64,000 nucleotides of DNA from Xanthobacter sp. NM-59. Lineage in GTDB: Bacteria; Pseudomonadota; Alphaproteobacteria; Rhizobiales; Xanthobacteraceae. The translations under genes and the position numbers were made by a program. The notes below the pieces were generated by a model. The model saw only the letters and a program-made list of their open reading frames with translations. It ran no database searches and was not told where the DNA came from. Each line of letters opens with the position of its first letter. The first letter of the stretch is position 1. Below, in pieces: positions 26,708-35,925 of this stretch. The stretch covers positions 186,001 through 250,000 of the forward strand of contig NZ_JACBFQ010000002.1 in NCBI RefSeq assembly GCF_021401125.1, read 5' to 3'.

Positions 26708-28261
26708 ATGTTCGATAACCTCTCCGACCGCCTCGGCGGCATACTCGACAAGCTGAAGCGACGCGGCGCGCTGACCGAAGCCGACGTCGGCGAGGCCATG
26801 CGCGAGGTGCGCCGCGCGCTCATCGAGGCGGACGTCGCCCTCGACGTGGTGCGCTCGTTCACCGACCGCGTGAAGAAGCGCGCCGTCGGCATCGAGGTCA
26901 TCAAGTCGGTGACCCCCGGCCAGATGGTGGTCAAGATCGTCCATGACGAGCTGGTCGCCACCCTGGGGTCGGATGCAGATCCCATCGATCTCAATGCGCC
27001 CGCGCCTTTGCCCATCCTGATGGTGGGTCTCCAGGGCTCGGGCAAGACCACCTCCACCGCCAAGATCGCCAAGCGCCTCACCGAGCGCAACAAGCGCCGG
27101 GTGCTGATGGCCTCGCTCGACACCCGCCGTCCGGCGGCCATGGAGCAGCTGGCCACCCTCGGCACCCAGGTGGAAGTGGCCACCCTTCCCATCGTCGCCG
27201 GCCAGAGCGCGGTGCAGATCGCCAAGCGCGCCATCGATGCCGCCAAGCTCGGCGGCTACGACGTGGTGATGCTCGACACCGCCGGTCGCGTCACGCTGGA
27301 CGAGGCGCTGATGGCGGAGGTGGCCGAGGTGAAGGCCGCCACGGGCCCGCACGAAGTGCTGCTGGTGGCCGACAGCCTCACCGGCCAGGACGCGGTGAAC
27401 ACCGCCAAGGCGTTCGACGAGCGCGTGGGCCTCACCGGCATCGTGCTCACCCGCGCCGACGGCGACGGGCGCGGCGGCGCGGCGCTCTCCATGCGCGCGG
27501 TCACCGGCAAGCCCATCAAGCTGCTCGGCACCGGCGAAAAGATGGACGCGCTGGAGGATTTCGACCCCCATCGCGTGGCCGGCCGCATCCTGGGCATGGG
27601 CGACGTGGTGGCCCTGGTGGAGAAGGCCGCCGAGGCCATCGATATCGAAAAGGCCAAGGCCACCGCCGAGCGCATGCGCAAGGGCACCTTCGACCTGGAA
27701 GACCTGCGCGGCCAGCTCATCCAGATGCAGAAGATGGGCGGGCTCGGCGGCCTCATGGGCATGCTGCCCGGCGTCGCCAAGGTGAAGAACCAGATCGCCT
27801 CCGCCAATCTGGACGACAAGGTGTTCAAGCGGCAGGTGGCCATCATCGGCTCGATGACGGCCAGGGAGCGCGCCCACCCCAAGCTGCTCGACGCCTCGCG
27901 CAAGCGCCGCATCGCCGCCGGCTCCGGCACCAAGGTGGAGGAAATCAACCGCCTCCTGAAGATGCACCGGCAGATGGCGGACGTGATGAAGGCCATGGGT
28001 GGCAAGGCCGGCAAGCGCGGACCGCTGGCGGGCCTGGCCAACATGATGGGCTTCGGCGGCGGCGCACCCTCACCCGAAATGCTGCAGGACATGGCTGAGA
28101 AGATGGGCGCGGGCGGCGCCGGCGCGGCGGGCGGCGGCCTGCCACCGAACTTCCCCGGCCTGCCCGGCGGAGGCCTGCCGCCCAGCTTCCCCGGCGGCCT
28201 GCCGGGCTTGCCGGGACTTCCCAAGGGCCTGCCGGGACTGGGGAAGCCCAAGAAGAAATGA
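26708..28261 (+). CDS. ffh: signal recognition particle protein Ffh
   Basis: SRP54-type GTPase that binds signal sequences of nascent membrane proteins together with 4.5S RNA and docks to FtsY. At 517 residues it is slightly long for the family because of a C-terminal tail. The N domain occupies residues 1-95. The G domain has GLQGSGKTTSTAKIA, DTAGR and TRADGDGRGG. The Met-rich M domain follows (MGGLGGLMGMLPGV, GSGTKVEEINRLLKMHRQM). The tail after about residue 440 is Gly/Pro/Leu-rich (repeats of LPPNFPGLPGG type). The ATG at 26708 starts the conserved MFDNLSDRLGGI. A hypothetical gene and rpsP follow on the same strand. Confidence 0.97.
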   Translation: MFDNLSDRLGGILDKLKRRGALTEADVGEAMREVRRALIEADVALDVVRSFTDRVKKRAVGIEVIKSVTPGQMVVKIVHDELVATLGSDADPIDLNAPAPLPILMVGLQGSGKTTSTAKIAKRLTERNKRRVLMASLDTRRPAAMEQLATLGTQVEVATLPIVAGQSAVQIAKRAIDAAKLGGYDVVMLDTAGRVTLDEALMAEVAEVKAATGPHEVLLVADSLTGQDAVNTAKAFDERVGLTGIVLTRADGDGRGGAALSMRAVTGKPIKLLGTGEKMDALEDFDPHRVAGRILGMGDVVALVEKAAEAIDIEKAKATAERMRKGTFDLEDLRGQLIQMQKMGGLGGLMGMLPGVAKVKNQIASANLDDKVFKRQVAIIGSMTARERAHPKLLDASRKRRIAAGSGTKVEEINRLLKMHRQMADVMKAMGGKAGKRGPLAGLANMMGFGGGAPSPEMLQDMAEKMGAGGAGAAGGGLPPNFPGLPGGGLPPSFPGGLPGLPGLPKGLPGLGKPKKK

Positions 28262-28271
28262 GTTTTGAGAG

Positions 28272-28781
28272 ATGAGCCCGATCACGGCGTGGATATTGGA
28301 AAATATCCAGATCGACTTGGGCAACCTGGTTGTCGGCGTGGCCACCATCTTCATCGCGATGGTCACGCTGAGAACGACGATGGCCAACATCCGGATGGAA
28401 GCCAATCATCGGATTGCCTCCTTCCGGGTGACCTGGATCGAAGAACTGAGAAGCAACGTTTCAAAATTCATTGGAGCCGCGCACATCCTGAAAGGCAAGG
28501 TACTGGAGAATACGAAGGCCGAAACAGACGATCTTCATACCGACATCATGAAGATCGAAACCTACATTCTCCTGATGCTGAACCTGCATGAAGAGGAGCA
28601 GCGGCTCCTGAAGGACGAATTGGAGCAGACCCGGACCACCCTCATCCGCTTCGCGGAGACAAAGGACCCGAGCCTGGGCCAAGTCATCGACGAAAACCTG
28701 ACGACGATATTGGAAGCAACCTCGAAAATCTTGAAGACAGAGTGGGACCGCGCGTCCGCTGAAATCAAGAAGAAGAACTGA
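28272..28781 (+). CDS. hypothetical membrane-anchored coiled-coil protein between ffh and rpsP
   Basis: I cannot assign a function. The 169 residues have one N-terminal hydrophobic helix (about 17-36, [18 protein letters not shown]), then a charged, mostly helical cytoplasmic part with [19 protein letters not shown] and heptad-like Leu spacing to the end (EIKKKN). A single membrane helix followed by an R-x-x-W-I-x-x-L-R motif occurs in a loose group of unassigned bacterial proteins. Its base composition is clearly lower in G+C than ffh and rpsP, suggesting transfer. It begins 10 bases after the ffh stop and ends 14 bases before the rpsP start, so it is transcribed with them. Confidence 0.75.
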   Translation: MSPITAWILENIQIDLGNLVVGVATIFIAMVTLRTTMANIRMEANHRIASFRVTWIEELRSNVSKFIGAAHILKGKVLENTKAETDDLHTDIMKIETYILLMLNLHEEEQRLLKDELEQTRTTLIRFAETKDPSLGQVIDENLTTILEATSKILKTEWDRASAEIKKKN

Positions 28782-28795
28782 AGAAAGGTAGTATC

Positions 28796-29170
28796 ATGTC
28801 CCTCAAGATCCGTCTCGCCCGCGGCGGCGCCAAGAAGCGTCCCTATTACCGCATCGTGATCGCCGACAGCCGCTCTCCGCGTGATGGCCGCTTCATCGAG
28901 AAGATCGGCACCTTCAATCCGCTGCTGGCCAAGGATGCCGTCGAGCGCGTGGTGCTCGACACTGAGAAGGCGAAGGCCTGGCTCGAAAAGGGCGCCCAGC
29001 CCACCGATCGCGTGGCCCGCTTCCTGGACGCCGCCGGCCTCATGAAGCGCGACGCGCGCAACAACCCCAAGAAGGCCGAGCCCGGCGAGAAGGCCAAGGA
29101 GCGCGCCAAGGAGAAGGCCGAGAAGGCCGCCGCCGCTGCCGCCCCGGCCGAGGAAGCCCCGGCCGAGTGA
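28796..29170 (+). CDS. rpsP: 30S ribosomal protein S16
   Basis: Component of the small ribosomal subunit that binds 16S rRNA and helps assembly. The 124 residues start with the conserved [25 protein letters not shown] region (read in parts: [17 protein letters not shown]). The S16 core is about 80 residues; the rest is an Ala/Glu/Lys-rich tail usual in alphaproteobacteria. The ATG at 28796 has GAAAGG upstream. In most relatives rimM, trmD and rplS follow; here a terminator-like hairpin and a 1-kb gene-free stretch follow instead. Confidence 0.97.
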   Translation: MSLKIRLARGGAKKRPYYRIVIADSRSPRDGRFIEKIGTFNPLLAKDAVERVVLDTEKAKAWLEKGAQPTDRVARFLDAAGLMKRDARNNPKKAEPGEKAKERAKEKAEKAAAAAAPAEEAPAE

Positions 29171-29247
29171 GGCTGAGCGTGGCGCGTGGGGTCTCTCCCC
29201 GCCGCGCCGCCCGCCGGCGCATGCTGACTGGCGCCGGCCTGAACACC

Positions 29248-29269
29248 GCACGGGGCACCCGCCCCGTGC
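29248..29269 (+). terminator. terminator hairpin after rpsP
   Basis: A perfect 9-bp stem GCACGGGGC/GCCCCGTGC with a 4-base loop lies 78 bases after the rpsP stop, followed by a T-containing CTTGTGT. Confidence 0.7.
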
Positions 29270-29362
29270 CTTGTGTACCGATCACAAGCCTTGAGCGGCT
29301 GCAGTGCACCCTCACACACGTCGGGCGGAACCGCCCCGGATCGCATGAGTCCTCATCCGACA

Positions 29363-29420
29363 GAGCGTTTCCGAGCGAGGTGGGAACCGGTGCGCGTGCA
29401 GGACACGCGTGGAAACAGAC
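29363..29420 (+). repeat. dispersed repeat family R2, copy 2
   Basis: It begins GAGCGTTTCCGAGCGAGGTG and includes GGGAACCGGT and GCGCGTGCAGG. Aligned without gaps to the copy at 32391, about 44 of 57 bases agree by eye. Confidence 0.7.
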
Positions 29421-30209
29421 CACCCCGCGGCGAAGAAGCCGGTTCCGGGCGACACCGGCCGAAGCCCCCCTCGCGCCTCTGCGCGGCCTATCCTGGGGCC
29501 CGGCGCGCGGGGAATGCCGGCGCCACGGCGCACCGAAAGCGCAGTGGCTTCGGTGGGCATAGCGCCACAGCTCATGCCTTGGGCACGGCAAGGACCGCGC
29601 GAGCTCTCAGCCCCCAAGACGGAGAGGCACACGAGACCGACGGGCGCGTACCCGATGCGGCGCCCGGCGTCGCCAATGTCCCTCTTGCTCAAGGGCATGG
29701 GTGCAGGTCCGGATGAGCGCGCGTCGTTCGCGCCGGAATCTTCGTTCGGGCCCTGGCCCTGCACTTTGCCCCCTTCGTTGGCCGCGAAAGGAACCCCGTT
29801 GGCGCACGCGCCTTGACGCCCGCCCCTGCGCCCTATCTCAACCACGACGCGCGCCTCCGCCCCCATCGCAGCGTCATTCGGCGCGGCGGGATACCGTTCC
29901 GGCTGAAGAAACGGCTGTGACTCCATAGCGTTGAGGATGATCTTGGCCTCCGCGAAGCGGGGAGAAGGCTCAAGGCCGCATCGGGAACCTGACGCGCGCG
30001 ATCCAGCCCGGGGGATTTACACTCCCCTCCCGCTTGCGCCCCGTTTGCGCCCGCCCAGGCTCACGGGGCCTTTGCAGCGTGGGCGGGACTTCCTATCTAA
30101 AGCTCTACCGCCCGTCCGCCGGCCTGTTCGGCGCCTCGCGCCGGCCCGCATCTAGACAAAGGCGCCTGCGCGCCCCATTCCTTCACCCCCTTTTCTTCTG
30201 GAGCGCTTT

Positions 30210-31706
30210 ATGTCCGAACCCCTGACCCTCTCGTTCGCCAAACTCACCTCCGCCCCCAAGGGCGTGGTGATCGTGCTCACCGACGAGACGCTGGCGTTCG
30301 GCACCGCCACCCAGAAGCTGCTCAAGGGCGTTGACGGCGCCTTGACCCGCGCCTTCGACGCCGAACGTTTCAAGGGCAAGGCTTTCACCGGCGTGGACCT
30401 GCTGGCGCCCGCCGGGCTTGACGCCCCGCGCCTCATCGTCCTGTCCGTCGGCAAGGCGGCGGAGCTGAAGGCCACGGATTTCCTCAAGCTCGGCGGCGTC
30501 ATCGCCGGAAAGATCCCGGCCAGCGCCCGCGAGGCCAGCGTGGTGGTGGAGCTGCCCGGCACGAAGATCGCGCCCGAATCGGTGGCCGAGATCGCCCTGG
30601 GCGCCAGCCTGCGGGCCTATGAGTTCGACCGCTACAAGACCAAGAAGAAAGAGGACAACGAGCGCGGCCCGCTCACCCTCAATGTCCTGGTTTCCGAAGA
30701 GGCTGCGGTGAAGCGCGCCTGGGCCGCCCGCGAGGGCGTGGGCGAAGGCGTGCTCATCGCCCGTGACCTGGTGAACGAACCCGCCAACGTGCTCGACCCG
30801 GCCGAGTTTGCCCGCCGCATCGAGACCCAGCTCGGCGCCGTGGGCGTCGAGGTGGAAGTGCTCGGCGATGCGCAGCTTCACGAGATCGGCATGCGCGCGC
30901 TGCTCGGCGTCGGCCAGGGCTCCATCAAGGAAAGCCGCGTGGTGGTGATGCGCTGGAACGGCGGCGCCAAGGATGACGCGCCGGTGGCCTTCATCGGCAA
31001 GGGCGTCATCTTCGACAGCGGCGGCATCTCCATCAAGCCCGCCGCCGGCATGGAGGACATGAAGGGCGACATGGGCGGGGCCGCCTGCGTCACAGGTCTG
31101 CTTTACGCGCTCGCCGCCCGCAAGGCGAAGGTGAACGCGGTGGGCGTGGTCGGCCTGGTGGAGAACATGCCCGACGGCGCGGCCCAGCGCCCCGGCGACA
31201 TCGTCACCTCCCTGTCCGGCCAGACCATCGAGGTCATCAACACGGACGCGGAAGGCCGGCTCGTTCTGTCCGACGTGCTCTGGTACACGAAGGACCGCTT
31301 CAAGCCCAAGTTCATGATCGACCTTGCAACCCTCACCGGCGCCATCCTGGTGGCCCTGGGGCAGGAATATGCGGGCTTGTTCTCTAATGACGACACCCTG
31401 TCCGCCAACCTCACCAAGGCCGGCACCGAGACCGGCGAGAAGGTGTGGCGCCTGCCCATGGGCCCGGAATACGACAAGCTGATCGACAGCAAGTTCGCCG
31501 ACATGAAGAATACGGGCGGGCGCAATGCCGGCTCCATCACCGCCGCCCAGTTCCTCCAGCGCTTCGTGGAGAAGACCCCCTGGGCGCATCTGGACGTGGC
31601 CGGCACCGCCATGTCGTCGCCCGCCTCGGACATCAACAAGAGCTGGGGCTCGGGCTGGGGCGTGCGCCTGCTCAACCAGCTCGTGAAGGACAATTACGAG
31701 GCCTGA
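30210..31706 (+). CDS. pepA: leucyl aminopeptidase (M17)
   Basis: Hexameric cytosolic aminopeptidase with two metal ions; PepA can also act as a DNA-binding protein in some bacteria. The 498 residues match the family. The N-terminal macro-like domain spans about 1-165. The catalytic domain has [18 protein letters not shown], with metal-binding Asp and Lys, and the M17 signature NTDAEGRL at residues 344-351. The ATG at 30210 lies after CTTCTGGAGCG, giving GGAG at a good distance. The holC gene follows 149 bases downstream, the usual pepA-holC order. Confidence 0.97.
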   Translation: MSEPLTLSFAKLTSAPKGVVIVLTDETLAFGTATQKLLKGVDGALTRAFDAERFKGKAFTGVDLLAPAGLDAPRLIVLSVGKAAELKATDFLKLGGVIAGKIPASAREASVVVELPGTKIAPESVAEIALGASLRAYEFDRYKTKKKEDNERGPLTLNVLVSEEAAVKRAWAAREGVGEGVLIARDLVNEPANVLDPAEFARRIETQLGAVGVEVEVLGDAQLHEIGMRALLGVGQGSIKESRVVVMRWNGGAKDDAPVAFIGKGVIFDSGGISIKPAAGMEDMKGDMGGAACVTGLLYALAARKAKVNAVGVVGLVENMPDGAAQRPGDIVTSLSGQTIEVINTDAEGRLVLSDVLWYTKDRFKPKFMIDLATLTGAILVALGQEYAGLFSNDDTLSANLTKAGTETGEKVWRLPMGPEYDKLIDSKFADMKNTGGRNAGSITAAQFLQRFVEKTPWAHLDVAGTAMSSPASDINKSWGSGWGVRLLNQLVKDNYEA

Positions 31707-31728
31707 GGTCCGCCGCAACTGTCTATTG

Positions 31729-31752
31729 ACGGGGCCGCTCCGCCGGCCCCGT
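31729..31752 (+). terminator. terminator hairpin after pepA
   Basis: A perfect 8-bp stem ACGGGGCC/GGCCCCGT with an 8-base loop, 22 bases after the pepA stop. It may separate pepA from holC or only attenuate. Confidence 0.6.
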
Positions 31753-31855
31753 CTGCTGCACGTGGCGGGAGTGAATGCCGTTCCCAGCGGCCCTCCCTTG
31801 CGCCGCCCGCGCAGCCGCGTGAAAAAGGCGGACATGCAGAGGTCCGCCAGCCGCC

Positions 31856-32305
31856 ATGACTGAAGTCCTGTTCTATCATCTCGAGCGCCGCCCTCTGGAG
31901 CAGGTGCTGCCGACGCTGCTGGAGAAGTCCCTGGAGCGGGGGTGGCGGTGCGTGGTGCAATGCGGGTCGCCCGAGCGGCGTGATGCACTCGATTCCCATC
32001 TGTGGACCTATAATGAAGCCTCCTTCATGCCCCACGGCACGGAGGCCCAGCCCCAGCCCGAGCGCCAGCCGGTGCTGATCGCCACCACCGAGGCCAATCC
32101 CAACGGCGCCCAGATCCGCTTTTTGGTGGATGCCGTGCCCCTCTCCGACGCCAGCGCCTATACCCGCGTCGTCCACCTGTTCGATGGCCGTGACGAGGAG
32201 CAGGTGGCCGCCGCCCGCGATCGCTGGCGCGAGGCCAAGGCCCAGGGCCACGCCCTCACCTATTGGCAGCAGGAGGAAACCGGCCGCTGGGTGCGCAAGG
32301 CCTGA
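31856..32305 (+). CDS. holC: DNA polymerase III chi subunit
   Basis: Chi subunit, which links the clamp-loader to single-strand DNA-binding protein at the replication fork. The 149-residue length is normal. Marks are VLFYHLERRPLEQVLPTLLEKSLERGW at the start (short parts FYHLE and LEKSLERGWR), the VVQCGSPERRDALDSHLWTY block, and PVLIATTEANPNGAQI, FLVDA. The pepA gene upstream is its usual neighbour. The ATG at 31856 begins the conserved strand. Confidence 0.93.
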   Translation: MTEVLFYHLERRPLEQVLPTLLEKSLERGWRCVVQCGSPERRDALDSHLWTYNEASFMPHGTEAQPQPERQPVLIATTEANPNGAQIRFLVDAVPLSDASAYTRVVHLFDGRDEEQVAAARDRWREAKAQGHALTYWQQEETGRWVRKA

Positions 32306-32349
32306 CGCCGAAGGCCGGCGAGGCTGGCGCGCCTCCCATCGCGCGGCTC

Positions 32350-32384
32350 GTTCAGCGGCGGTCAAGGCCGACACCGATGGCGCC
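32350..32384 (+). repeat. dispersed 3'-end repeat, family R3, copy 2 (shorter)
   Basis: GCGGCGGTCAAGGCCG followed by CACCGATGG resembles the R3 core at 4705-4750. It lies 44 bases after the holC stop and just before an R2 copy. Confidence 0.5.
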
Positions 32385-32390
32385 CCGCTT

Positions 32391-32448
32391 CGAGTGTTTC
32401 CGCGCGACATGGAAACCGGTTGGCGTGAAGGACTTCCGCGAAAACAGA
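32391..32448 (+). repeat. dispersed repeat family R2, copy 3
   Basis: It starts GAGTGTTTCCGCGCGACATG and includes GGAAACCGGTTGGCGTGAAG. It is colinear with the copy at 29363-29420. It lies between the convergent holC and LysR genes. Confidence 0.7.
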
Positions 32449-32490
32449 GGGATGGACTGTTTCACCCTCTCCCTGAAACACTGAAACAAC

Positions 32491-33348
32491 CTAGGTCGCC
32501 AGCGCCTCCATGAGCGCACGCAGGGCCGGCGCGCGCGGCGGCAGCGCGGCATGCAGGCATACGATGCGCCGGGCATGGGCCGCAGCGTCGGGCAAGGGCA
32601 GGACGTGGACGCCCGCGTCCTCCAGCCCCGGCCACAGGGGCACCAATGCGTGCCCCATGCCGCGAGCCACCAGAAGGGCGATGGTCTCCAGCGCGTCGAG
32701 GTCGCAGCGCACCTCCGGATACAGGCCGCGCGCCTTCATATAGTCGGCGATCAGCCGCCCGCCCCAGGAGGATGGATCATAGCGGATGAACGGCTCTGCC
32801 TCGATGGATGCCGCCACCTCCTCCACCCCCACCGGCTCGCGGCTCAGCAGCACCAGGGGTTCCGTGCGCAGGGCGTGGCAGGCGACAGCCTTGGGCAACA
32901 AAAAGGGCGGCGCCACCAGGATGGCGGCGTCGAGCTCGCCGCGCAGCAGCAGCTCGTAAAGGTGGGCCGAAGAGCCGGGCACCAGTTGCAGCTTCAGGCC
33001 CGGCGCGGTGCGCGACAGGGTGTCGAGCACCTCCGGCATCAGCCCCGTGAGCATGGTGGAGATGGCCCCCACGGAGAGCTCGCCGGCCAGGGCATCCCCC
33101 GCAATGTCGTCCTTCAGCAGGGCCGCTTCGCTCAACAGGCGCCGCGCCCGCGGCAGCAGGGCAAGGCAGGCCTGGGTGGGCTGGGCGGCGTGGGCGGTGC
33201 GGGCAAGAAGCGCGCAGCCCAGCTCCCGCTCCAGTGCCTGCACGCGCTGGCTCACGGCCGCCGCGGTCAGCTTCTCCCGCCGCGCGGCGGCCGCGATGGA
33301 GCCCGTCTCCGCCACCGCCACGAGGCTCTGAAGGAAGCGCAGATCCAC
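32491..33348 (-). CDS. LysR-family transcriptional regulator
   Basis: A 285-residue regulator. The N-terminal winged HTH (FLQSLVAVAETGSIAAAARREKLTAAAVSQRVQALE, typical LysR pattern with AVSQRV) is followed by a two-subdomain effector-binding region from about residue 85. It starts with GTG at 33348 with AAGGA upstream. The divergent gene 95 bases away encodes a VOC-family protein, which is the likely target. The spacer has an ATG-CTGAGA-CAT dyad and AT-rich sequence consistent with a shared promoter region. Confidence 0.9.
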   Translation of the reverse strand: MDLRFLQSLVAVAETGSIAAAARREKLTAAAVSQRVQALERELGCALLARTAHAAQPTQACLALLPRARRLLSEAALLKDDIAGDALAGELSVGAISTMLTGLMPEVLDTLSRTAPGLKLQLVPGSSAHLYELLLRGELDAAILVAPPFLLPKAVACHALRTEPLVLLSREPVGVEEVAASIEAEPFIRYDPSSWGGRLIADYMKARGLYPEVRCDLDALETIALLVARGMGHALVPLWPGLEDAGVHVLPLPDAAAHARRIVCLHAALPPRAPALRALMEALAT

Positions 33349-33443
33349 AATTTTTCCTTATGCTGAGACATGGGATTATGTAGTTTTTATATCGTATGGC
33401 CTGCGCTAATCAGCAGTCAAACCTCGCAGCCCCGGAGCCGCCC
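33349..33443. promoter_or_regulatory. divergent promoter region of LysR and VOC genes
   Basis: A 95-base AT-rich spacer (TTTTTATATCG core near 33385-33395) with the small dyad ATGctgagaCAT at about 33361-33372. This is the usual place for a LysR-type site controlling the neighbour and itself. The exact site is inferred only. Confidence 0.4.
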
Positions 33444-33890
33444 ATGACCGCCGACAACACAGCCCAGACCATCCCTGCCCGCTCCCTGTTCCACCTGGCG
33501 TTCCACGTCACGGACCTTGATGCCGCCCGCAAGTTCTACGGCGGCGTGCTGGGCTGCGCGGAAGGCCGCTCCACGGATACCTGGGTGGATTTCGACTTTT
33601 TCGGGCACCAGATCTCCCTGCATCTGGGCACCCCCTTCCCTGTCACCCGCACCGGCAAGGTGGGCGATCACATGGTGATGATGCCGCATTTGGGCGCCGT
33701 GCTGCCGCTGGATGACTGGTTCGCACTGGCGGACCGGCTGCAGAAGGCGGGCATCGCCTTCGACATTCCGCCCATCATCCGCTTTGAGGGCGAGCCCGGC
33801 GAGCAGCGCACCATGTTCTTCTTCGATCCGGCTGGAAACCCCATCGAAATCAAGGGCTTCAAGGACTTCGCGGGCGTCTTCGCCCATTGA
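33444..33890 (+). CDS. VOC-family protein (glyoxalase/dioxygenase fold)
   Basis: A 148-residue protein with one vicinal-oxygen-chelate domain. The opening LFHLAFHVTDLDAARKFYGGVLG holds the first metal-ligand His. FFGHQISLHLG holds a second His, and the C-terminal DPAGNPIEIKGF holds the third-ligand Glu. This is the normal VOC metal set. The substrate is unknown; relatives are annotated as extradiol-dioxygenase-like. The ATG at 33444 begins the conserved part and has GGAG upstream. An ATG at 33396 would add 16 residues and reach back into the promoter. It is divergent from the LysR gene. Confidence 0.86.
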   Translation: MTADNTAQTIPARSLFHLAFHVTDLDAARKFYGGVLGCAEGRSTDTWVDFDFFGHQISLHLGTPFPVTRTGKVGDHMVMMPHLGAVLPLDDWFALADRLQKAGIAFDIPPIIRFEGEPGEQRTMFFFDPAGNPIEIKGFKDFAGVFAH

Positions 33891-34021
33891 TGATCAAGGG
33901 CCCGTGGGTGCATCTCACGGGCCGCCACGCCAGCCTTGCGGCGGGTCGTGAAGACGGCCGGTGCCAGCCGAGGGCCGCGCCCGTTGGGATGAAGCCGTGC
34001 CGGGCGCACGCTGCCGCGATT

Positions 34022-35557
34022 TCAGAGCCGATCCACCGGCACCGGCTTTCCAAACAGCCAGCCCTGCGCGATGGCTTCCGGGAACAGAGCCAGGATGTGT
34101 GCCGCCTGCTCCGGCTCCTCCACCCCCTCCACCACCAGATCCACCTTCAACGAGCGCGCCGTGGCGCAGATGGTCTCGACGATGGCTGAACTCGCGGCCG
34201 CCTTGCCGATGGCCCGCGTGAACATCTTGTCGATCTTGATACCGCTGATGGGCAGCCGGGCCAGATAGGCCAGGTTGGAATAACCGGTGCCGAAATCGTC
34301 GATGAAGAACTTGTAGCCGCGCGCGCGCAGGGTCTCGACCGCTTCCTTGAGCTGGTCATGGTCGGCCGTGGAGCGCTCCGTCAGCTCCACCACCACCCGG
34401 GCGGGCGCGACGCCATGGCGCTGCACTTCCGCGTCCAGGTAGTTCAGCAACTTCATGTCCAGCAGATCCGTGACGGAGAAGTTGATGTGGACGTCGAAGT
34501 CTTCATCACCCGTCAGCCGGTCGCGCATCTCCGCAAGGCTCATGCTGATGACGCGGCGCGTGATGACGCTGATGAAGCCCTTGTGCTCCGCGATCGCGAT
34601 GAAGATATCCGGAGAAATGAGGTGGTCCTGCTCGTCGGTCAGGCGCGCCAGCGCCTCCACCCCAACAATGCGTCGGTCGCTGAGGCGCACGAGCGGCTGA
34701 TAGACCATGAAGAGCCGGTCAAGCGCCACCGCGCGTCGGATCTGTTCGGGCAGGGAGGCAAGCTTCCGGCGGCGCAGCGCCAGCGCCAGGCCGAGGGACC
34801 CCGCCGTCACCGCCCCCGCCGCGCCGAGGCCCAGCCAGATGGCCGCCGGCTGCTTCAGAATGCTGACATTCGAGAGCGATGCCACGGCACAGATGTCGAT
34901 GCTCTCGGCACAGGAGGCCGTCATCAGCCGCGGGCCGAATTCAAAGGGCTTCTGGCGCGTGCCGAGCCGCTCCTTCATGCCGCGCGTGTCGCCGAATGAG
35001 CGAAAGACATAGCTGCCGTCTCGGGTCAGGACCAGGGCCGCATGGCCATGGTCCGGCGCCTCGTAAAGCTTGAAGGCCGCCGGCGCCGTGAAAGCGATGA
35101 CCGAGCCCCGCCGGGCCATGGACACCATCAGGCGGGGATCCATGGGGCTGCGCACATGCCGCCACAGCTCGGTGCCGCTCGCCTGGCGGCGCTGCGGCGG
35201 ATCCAGCTCCACTGGCTCCGGCAGATGCCCCCAACCTGCCGAACAGACGACGCGGTTATCCACGACACGGGCGATGTCGCTCAAATACTCGTTCAGGAAC
35301 AATGCATAGCGCATGTTCTCAAGGTCCCGGGCGGAGCAGATCTCGGCGCCATGGCGCTCGACCTCTTCCATGGTCCTAACCTGCGCCTGCGCGACAGCCA
35401 CCGACCTTTCGAGCACGCCATTCAGATAGCTCGTCAGGCCCGCCCAGGAGATCTCCACCAGCGCGATCTGCCCCGCCAGGATGAACAGGAGCGCCCCCAC
35501 GGCCGCGAAGGCCAGGATGAGGATGTGATCCCTGTTGGTGGTCCGCATGCGGCCCAT
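34022..35557 (-). CDS. membrane c-di-GMP phosphodiesterase with CSS-type sensor domain
   Basis: A 511-residue inner-membrane enzyme predicted to hydrolyse c-di-GMP to pGpG. An N-terminal helix (about 11-32), a periplasmic domain with Cys in ICSARD, VCSAGW and ASCAESIDICAV, a second helix (about 237-255), then a C-terminal EAL domain. The EAL catalytic set looks intact: EALARL, NFSVTDL, ELTER, DDFGTGYSN, KIDKMF, VVEGVEE and QGWLFGKP. The periplasmic part matches the CSS-motif domain, which responds to disulfide formation in relatives such as E. coli PdeC; here the motif reads CSA. The start at ATG 35557 or ATG 35548 is undecided. Confidence 0.9.
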   Translation of the reverse strand: MGRMRTTNRDHILILAFAAVGALLFILAGQIALVEISWAGLTSYLNGVLERSVAVAQAQVRTMEEVERHGAEICSARDLENMRYALFLNEYLSDIARVVDNRVVCSAGWGHLPEPVELDPPQRRQASGTELWRHVRSPMDPRLMVSMARRGSVIAFTAPAAFKLYEAPDHGHAALVLTRDGSYVFRSFGDTRGMKERLGTRQKPFEFGPRLMTASCAESIDICAVASLSNVSILKQPAAIWLGLGAAGAVTAGSLGLALALRRRKLASLPEQIRRAVALDRLFMVYQPLVRLSDRRIVGVEALARLTDEQDHLISPDIFIAIAEHKGFISVITRRVISMSLAEMRDRLTGDEDFDVHINFSVTDLLDMKLLNYLDAEVQRHGVAPARVVVELTERSTADHDQLKEAVETLRARGYKFFIDDFGTGYSNLAYLARLPISGIKIDKMFTRAIGKAAASSAIVETICATARSLKVDLVVEGVEEPEQAAHILALFPEAIAQGWLFGKPVPVDRL

Positions 35558-35925
35558 GTCCACCAGCCTTTCGGCGCCCCCGCCGCCCGTGCGCGCCAGC
35601 GCGTCGGGACATGTTTTCCATTTTGAGCGGCACGGGGCCCGCCCTGCCACCATCGCTTCGCTACAGCGAAGCTCACCCCCGCATCAAGACCAGCGCCCCT
35701 GGCACAATCGACCCGCGTCTTTGATCTGCGGTCGGCAGGCACGACCACAGGCCCATGAGCCAAGCTTACGAACATCGGGTCTTAGCGCGTCGCCGTCCCC
35801 GCGGTATTGCGCTGGCGCATTGCCGCGACGAGAATCGTCCGCGCGACGCGAGAAAATGCGCCGCGCGAACGAGACATGACGAAGAATGACCGGCGCCGAA
35901 ACCGCCCCGCCCCGGCGGGACGGCT
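35558..35925. other. 368-base gap between EAL gene and pyrC
   Basis: No gene is seen. It probably holds the promoter of the phosphodiesterase gene and the end of the pyrC transcript. An 8-bp inverted repeat GGCGCATT/AATGCGCC at 35814-35862 encloses 33 bases. Confidence 0.45.

Larger units (their letters stand above)
29171..30209. other. 1-kb gene-free stretch between rpsP and pepA
   Basis: No frame here looks like a real protein: all long frames are Arg/Pro-rich shadows without ribosome sites. It contains the rpsP terminator hairpin, an R2 repeat copy and the pepA promoter region. The rimM, trmD and rplS genes expected after rpsP are absent and I see no remnants of them. Confidence 0.6.

Noticed and set aside
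29312-29926. A 204-codon open frame on the minus strand between rpsP and pepA
   Set aside because: Arg/Gly/Pro-rich without domain pattern or ribosome site and spanning an R2 repeat; a by-product of high G+C.
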